DNA from: an uncultured Halieaceae bacterium
GTDB taxonomy: Bacteria > Pseudomonadota > Gammaproteobacteria > Pseudomonadales > Halieaceae
Length of the DNA stretch: 64,000 nucleotides
Direction: 5' to 3'
Assembly (NCBI GenBank): GCA_913031575.1
Contig: CAJWEV010000003.1
Span: forward strand, 43,722 to 107,721
Part shown: piece after piece, positions 61,151-64,000 of the stretch
How positions within the stretch are numbered: position 1 is the stretch's first letter
How the letters are laid out: every line of letters starts with the position of its first letter
Notes under the pieces: model-generated
Database searches by the model: none
The model's input: only the letters and a program-made list of their open reading frames with translations
Told to the model about the DNA's origin: nothing
Position numbers and translations under genes: made by a program

Positions 61151-61817
61151 GTTCGAGTATCTCCAATATCGCCGCTGCCGCTTGTTGCTCCGCTTTTTTA
61201 CGACTCGATGCCGTGCCGAACCGTATGCTGTTGACGGCTTTGCAAGTGCACGCCACTTCGAATACCTGATTATGATCATCTCCGGAGATTGCTATGACCT
61301 CATAAGCTGGCAGTGGGTAACCCTTGCCTTGCAGCCATTCCTGCAGACGAGTCTTGGCATCTCTTGTCGCGTGGATATCAAGCGACGCAACGTCGGCAGC
61401 AAACCACGAGGCGACAATCTTACTGGCTATACCAAATCCAGCCTCTACTAACATACTCCCTGCCAGCGCCTCGACCGTGTCCGCCATGATACTCGCTCGG
61501 TGGCGCCCGCCGCTCTTTCGCTCGCCAGCGCCCATTAGTACCAAGGGGCCCAACTCGAAGCGCTCAGCAAGCATCGCGAGACCCTCTTTCGAAACCAATT
61601 TGGAACGAAGTCTCGATAAACTTCCCTCATCAAGATCGGGGTAGTGAGAAAATAACAGCTCAGCCACGACAGCATTGACGAGGCCATCGCCAATAAACTC
61701 GAGGCGCTCATTATTATCTGCACCAAAGCTTCGGTGTGTCAGTGCCCGCACAAGCAGCTCTGGCTCCTCAAATTGATAGCCGATGGATCGCTGCAAGACG
61801 GCGTGCTGTGGTTTCAT
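61143..61817 (-). CDS. rnc: ribonuclease III
   Basis: NERLEFIGDGLVNAVVAELLF, ADTVEALAGSMLVEAGF, dsRBD at C-terminus. Confidence 0.97.
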   Translation of the reverse strand: MKPQHAVLQRSIGYQFEEPELLVRALTHRSFGADNNERLEFIGDGLVNAVVAELLFSHYPDLDEGSLSRLRSKLVSKEGLAMLAERFELGPLVLMGAGERKSGGRHRASIMADTVEALAGSMLVEAGFGIASKIVASWFAADVASLDIHATRDAKTRLQEWLQGKGYPLPAYEVIAISGDDHNQVFEVACTCKAVNSIRFGTASSRKKAEQQAAAAILEILEHE

Positions 61818-61859
61818 CTTGAGAGCACCCAGTTTTTTCTCGCGGGCGAGCGGTAATCC

Positions 61860-62230
61860 ACGTTAACAATACCGGATTCCCAAACACCGTGTATAGGACC
61901 GACTGAGGGAAAAACGCTCCGGTACTCCAGTGTCACAATGCGGCCCATACGAAATCAATTAACCGACAATAGACGGGTGGGCCTGCTAAATTCGGTTAAC
62001 TGAACAGGCTTTTCGTAGCGCTTCTCTGACATCTGCACTTTAACGCCAACCTGAAACGGAACCAGACACCACAGGCTCGAAATCGCTGACAAGCGACCTG
62101 TACTCCATAACTTCTGACAATAACCTCAGTAACGTCGTTAGGCCAACCCAAGCCGTGACGATGACACACAAGATGAAAAAGCTGGATGGGACTTGGATGC
62201 CGCGCGGAGCCACCGAGTTGCGGTGCAAAA
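61860..62230 (-). pseudogene. probable decayed DUF4845-type gene between lepB and rnc
   Basis: Minus-strand IQVPSSFFILCVIVTAWVGLTTLLRLLSEVMEYRSLVSDFEPVV...GWR*SADVREALRKACSVNRI*, then in another frame GRIVTLEYRSVFPSVGPIHG; no intact ORF spans it. Confidence 0.5.
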
Positions 62231-63070
62231 TCAATGCAGGCCTCCCGCACGCTCGAAACTCGGAACGCTGAAAAGCGATTCCCAGTGCATCCAAATGGCC
62301 ACCGCCTCACCCACAATATCGCGCTCCGGAACCTGCCCCCACACGCGACTGTCGCTACTGTTATCGCGATTGTCACCCATCATGAAGTAGTGGCCAGGTC
62401 TAACCACAACGGAGAAATCCCGGATCGGCCGCAGCTGGTCAATCTGCGCCAGGTGACTTCTACCCTCGCGAGGTTCTTCTAGGCCAATCTGAATCCTACG
62501 AGCACCAGGCACATCGGTGAGCCACTCTCTTGGCACTACCTGCCCGTTAACTATTAATTGCTTTTTTCGGTATTGAACGTGATCCCCGGGCACGCCTATC
62601 ACACGCTTGATGTAGTACTGATCATTTGCGTGGGGGGGATAGAACACCATCACATCGCCACGCTTAGGCAAACTAACGTCCCAGATCTTAGTGCGAGTCA
62701 CGGGAAGCCGGAGACCGTATCGATACTTGTTCACCAAAATGTAATCTCCGACCTGGAGGGTCGGCACCATCGACGACGAAGGAATCTGAAACGGTTCGTA
62801 AAGAAAAGATCGAAGAACAAGTACAAAGGCAAGGACCGGGAAAAACGACTTCGCATATTCGACGACAAGAGGATCAGTCGCCTCGCGAGATGCACTCTCG
62901 ATGAATAATTTTGCGTCGGCAGACTCAGACTCACTCCAACGCGGGTACTTCTTTTGTAGCTCTGTGAGTCGCGCTGAGCGCGCGGAAGCGAACAGTAAAC
63001 TGTCGGTCAGCCAAATGGCGCCGCTAGCCCCAACAATCACTGTCAGGATGAGAGGCAGGTCAATATTCAA
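62231..63070 (-). CDS. lepB: signal peptidase I
   Basis: RSFLYEPFQIPSSSMVPTLQVGDYILVNKYRYGLRLP, PKRGDVMVFYPP, YIKRVIGVPGDHV, MGDNRDNSSDSR. Confidence 0.97.
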   Translation of the reverse strand: MNIDLPLILTVIVGASGAIWLTDSLLFASARSARLTELQKKYPRWSESESADAKLFIESASREATDPLVVEYAKSFFPVLAFVLVLRSFLYEPFQIPSSSMVPTLQVGDYILVNKYRYGLRLPVTRTKIWDVSLPKRGDVMVFYPPHANDQYYIKRVIGVPGDHVQYRKKQLIVNGQVVPREWLTDVPGARRIQIGLEEPREGRSHLAQIDQLRPIRDFSVVVRPGHYFMMGDNRDNSSDSRVWGQVPERDIVGEAVAIWMHWESLFSVPSFERAGGLH

Positions 63071-63095
63071 TAGAGGGTCCTCTTCACCTTTTTGG

Positions 63096-64000
63096 CTAGT
63101 CTACCTGAAGCACTGCCAAGAAAGCGGTTTGTGGGATCTCCACATTGCCCACCTGCTTCATGCGTTTTTTCCCTGCCTTCTGCTTCTCCAGAAGCTTCTT
63201 CTTTCGCGTGACATCACCACCATAACACTTCGCCGTCACATTCTTGCGCAGCGCTTTAACCGTTTGACGGGCTACGATTTTCCCACCAACGGCGGCCTGT
63301 ATAGCAACATCGAACATTTGGCGCGGGATCAGCTCTTTCATCTTTTCGGTGAGGACGCGGCCTCGGCTCTGGATATAGTCTCGGTGGACAATAACCGAGA
63401 GCGCATCGACTCTATCGCCGTTGATCAATACATCTAGCTTCGAAAGCGGCGCCGTCTCGAATCGCTCAAAACCATAATCAAGTGATGCATATCCGCGGCT
63501 CGCCGACTTCAACCTGTCAAAAAAATCCAGCACGACCTCAGCCATGGGGAGATCGTAGATAACTTGAACTTGTTGGCCGAGGAACTGCAAGTCCACTTGA
63601 GAACCACGTTTCTCGACACACAAAGTGATAATTGCTCCCAGATAGTCCTGTGGTGTCAATATCGTGCATCGCGCAATTGGCTCTCGCATACTCTCGATAT
63701 CACCCAGATCAGGCAGTTTTGACGGATTGTCAACGTTGACGACATCGCCTGACTTTTTAACGACCTCGTAGATAACGGTAGGTGCCGTTGTGATGAGATC
63801 TAGGCCGTATTCACGCTCGAGTCGTTCCTGGATGATCTCCATGTGAAGCATCCCCAAGAACCCACAGCGAAAACCAAAGCCGAGCGCATCGGAGGTCTCT
63901 GGCTCGTAGAAAAGCGACGCATCATTGAGCGTTAGCTTTCCAAGGGCATCTCTAAAATCTTCGTAGTCGTCGGCATTTATGGTGAAAATGCCTGCATAGA
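63096..64000 (-). CDS. lepA: elongation factor 4 (LepA), N-terminal part beyond window edge
   Basis: Minus frame open to 64000: [69 protein letters not shown]... Confidence 0.97.
   Translation of the reverse strand, partial: YAGIFTINADDYEDFRDALGKLTLNDASLFYEPETSDALGFGFRCGFLGMLHMEIIQERLEREYGLDLITTAPTVIYEVVKKSGDVVNVDNPSKLPDLGDIESMREPIARCTILTPQDYLGAIITLCVEKRGSQVDLQFLGQQVQVIYDLPMAEVVLDFFDRLKSASRGYASLDYGFERFETAPLSKLDVLINGDRVDALSVIVHRDYIQSRGRVLTEKMKELIPRQMFDVAIQAAVGGKIVARQTVKALRKNVTAKCYGGDVTRKKKLLEKQKAGKKRMKQVGNVEIPQTAFLAVLQVD

Noticed and set aside
60242-61279. 345-aa version of Era with 43-aa N-terminal extension
   Set aside because: Conserved Era sequence begins at ATG 61150; the extension is the antisense-free overlap with the rnc 3' end in another frame.
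61996-62376. 126-aa minus-strand ORF overlapping lepB end
   Set aside because: Different frame from lepB and from the DUF4845-like relic; sequence shows no family features.
1-64000. CRISPR array, IS element, prophage, rRNA or integron
   Set aside because: No regularly spaced repeats, transposase/integrase motifs, phage structural genes or rRNA sequence seen while reading the window.

Overview
The window is a gene-dense chromosomal segment from a gammaproteobacterium. Gene content and order resemble a marine Cellvibrionales/Halieaceae-like lineage, which is inferred from synteny only. Most of it is housekeeping. Recognisable blocks are glnS-cysS / ppiB-lpxH / folD with tRNA-His and tRNA-Pro; acnB; leuC-leuD-leuB-asd-truA-trpF-trpB-trpA-accD-folC-(SPOR)-cvpA-purF; selD-selU; and lepA-lepB-rnc-era-recO-acpS-cysM-mazG-adk. 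Between these lie catabolic and accessory genes: acyl-CoA dehydrogenases, a cytochrome P450, a fused indolepyruvate ferredoxin oxidoreductase with leucine dehydrogenase and an Lrp-type regulator, two kinds of epoxide hydrolase, an amidohydrolase, SDRs, and a [2Fe-2S] ferredoxin. I saw no CRISPR array, IS element, prophage or rRNA. The most interesting points are: (i) an acyl-CoA dehydrogenase next to an APH-fold kinase that appears fused to a DUF6285-like domain, resembling a split ACAD10/11 or LvaA-type hydroxyacyl-CoA module; (ii) signs of gene loss inside conserved blocks (fimV, pdxJ, rlmD/relA missing at their usual positions, and an apparent DUF4845 pseudogene between lepB and rnc); (iii) a terminator-like hairpin inside lpxH; (iv) a 30-bp imperfect tandem duplication at the recO/acpS junction; (v) a translationally coupled lipoprotein, exported protein and rlmKL operon; (vi) an SRPBCC-SDR fusion. 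All calls come from reading the translations. No database search was run.
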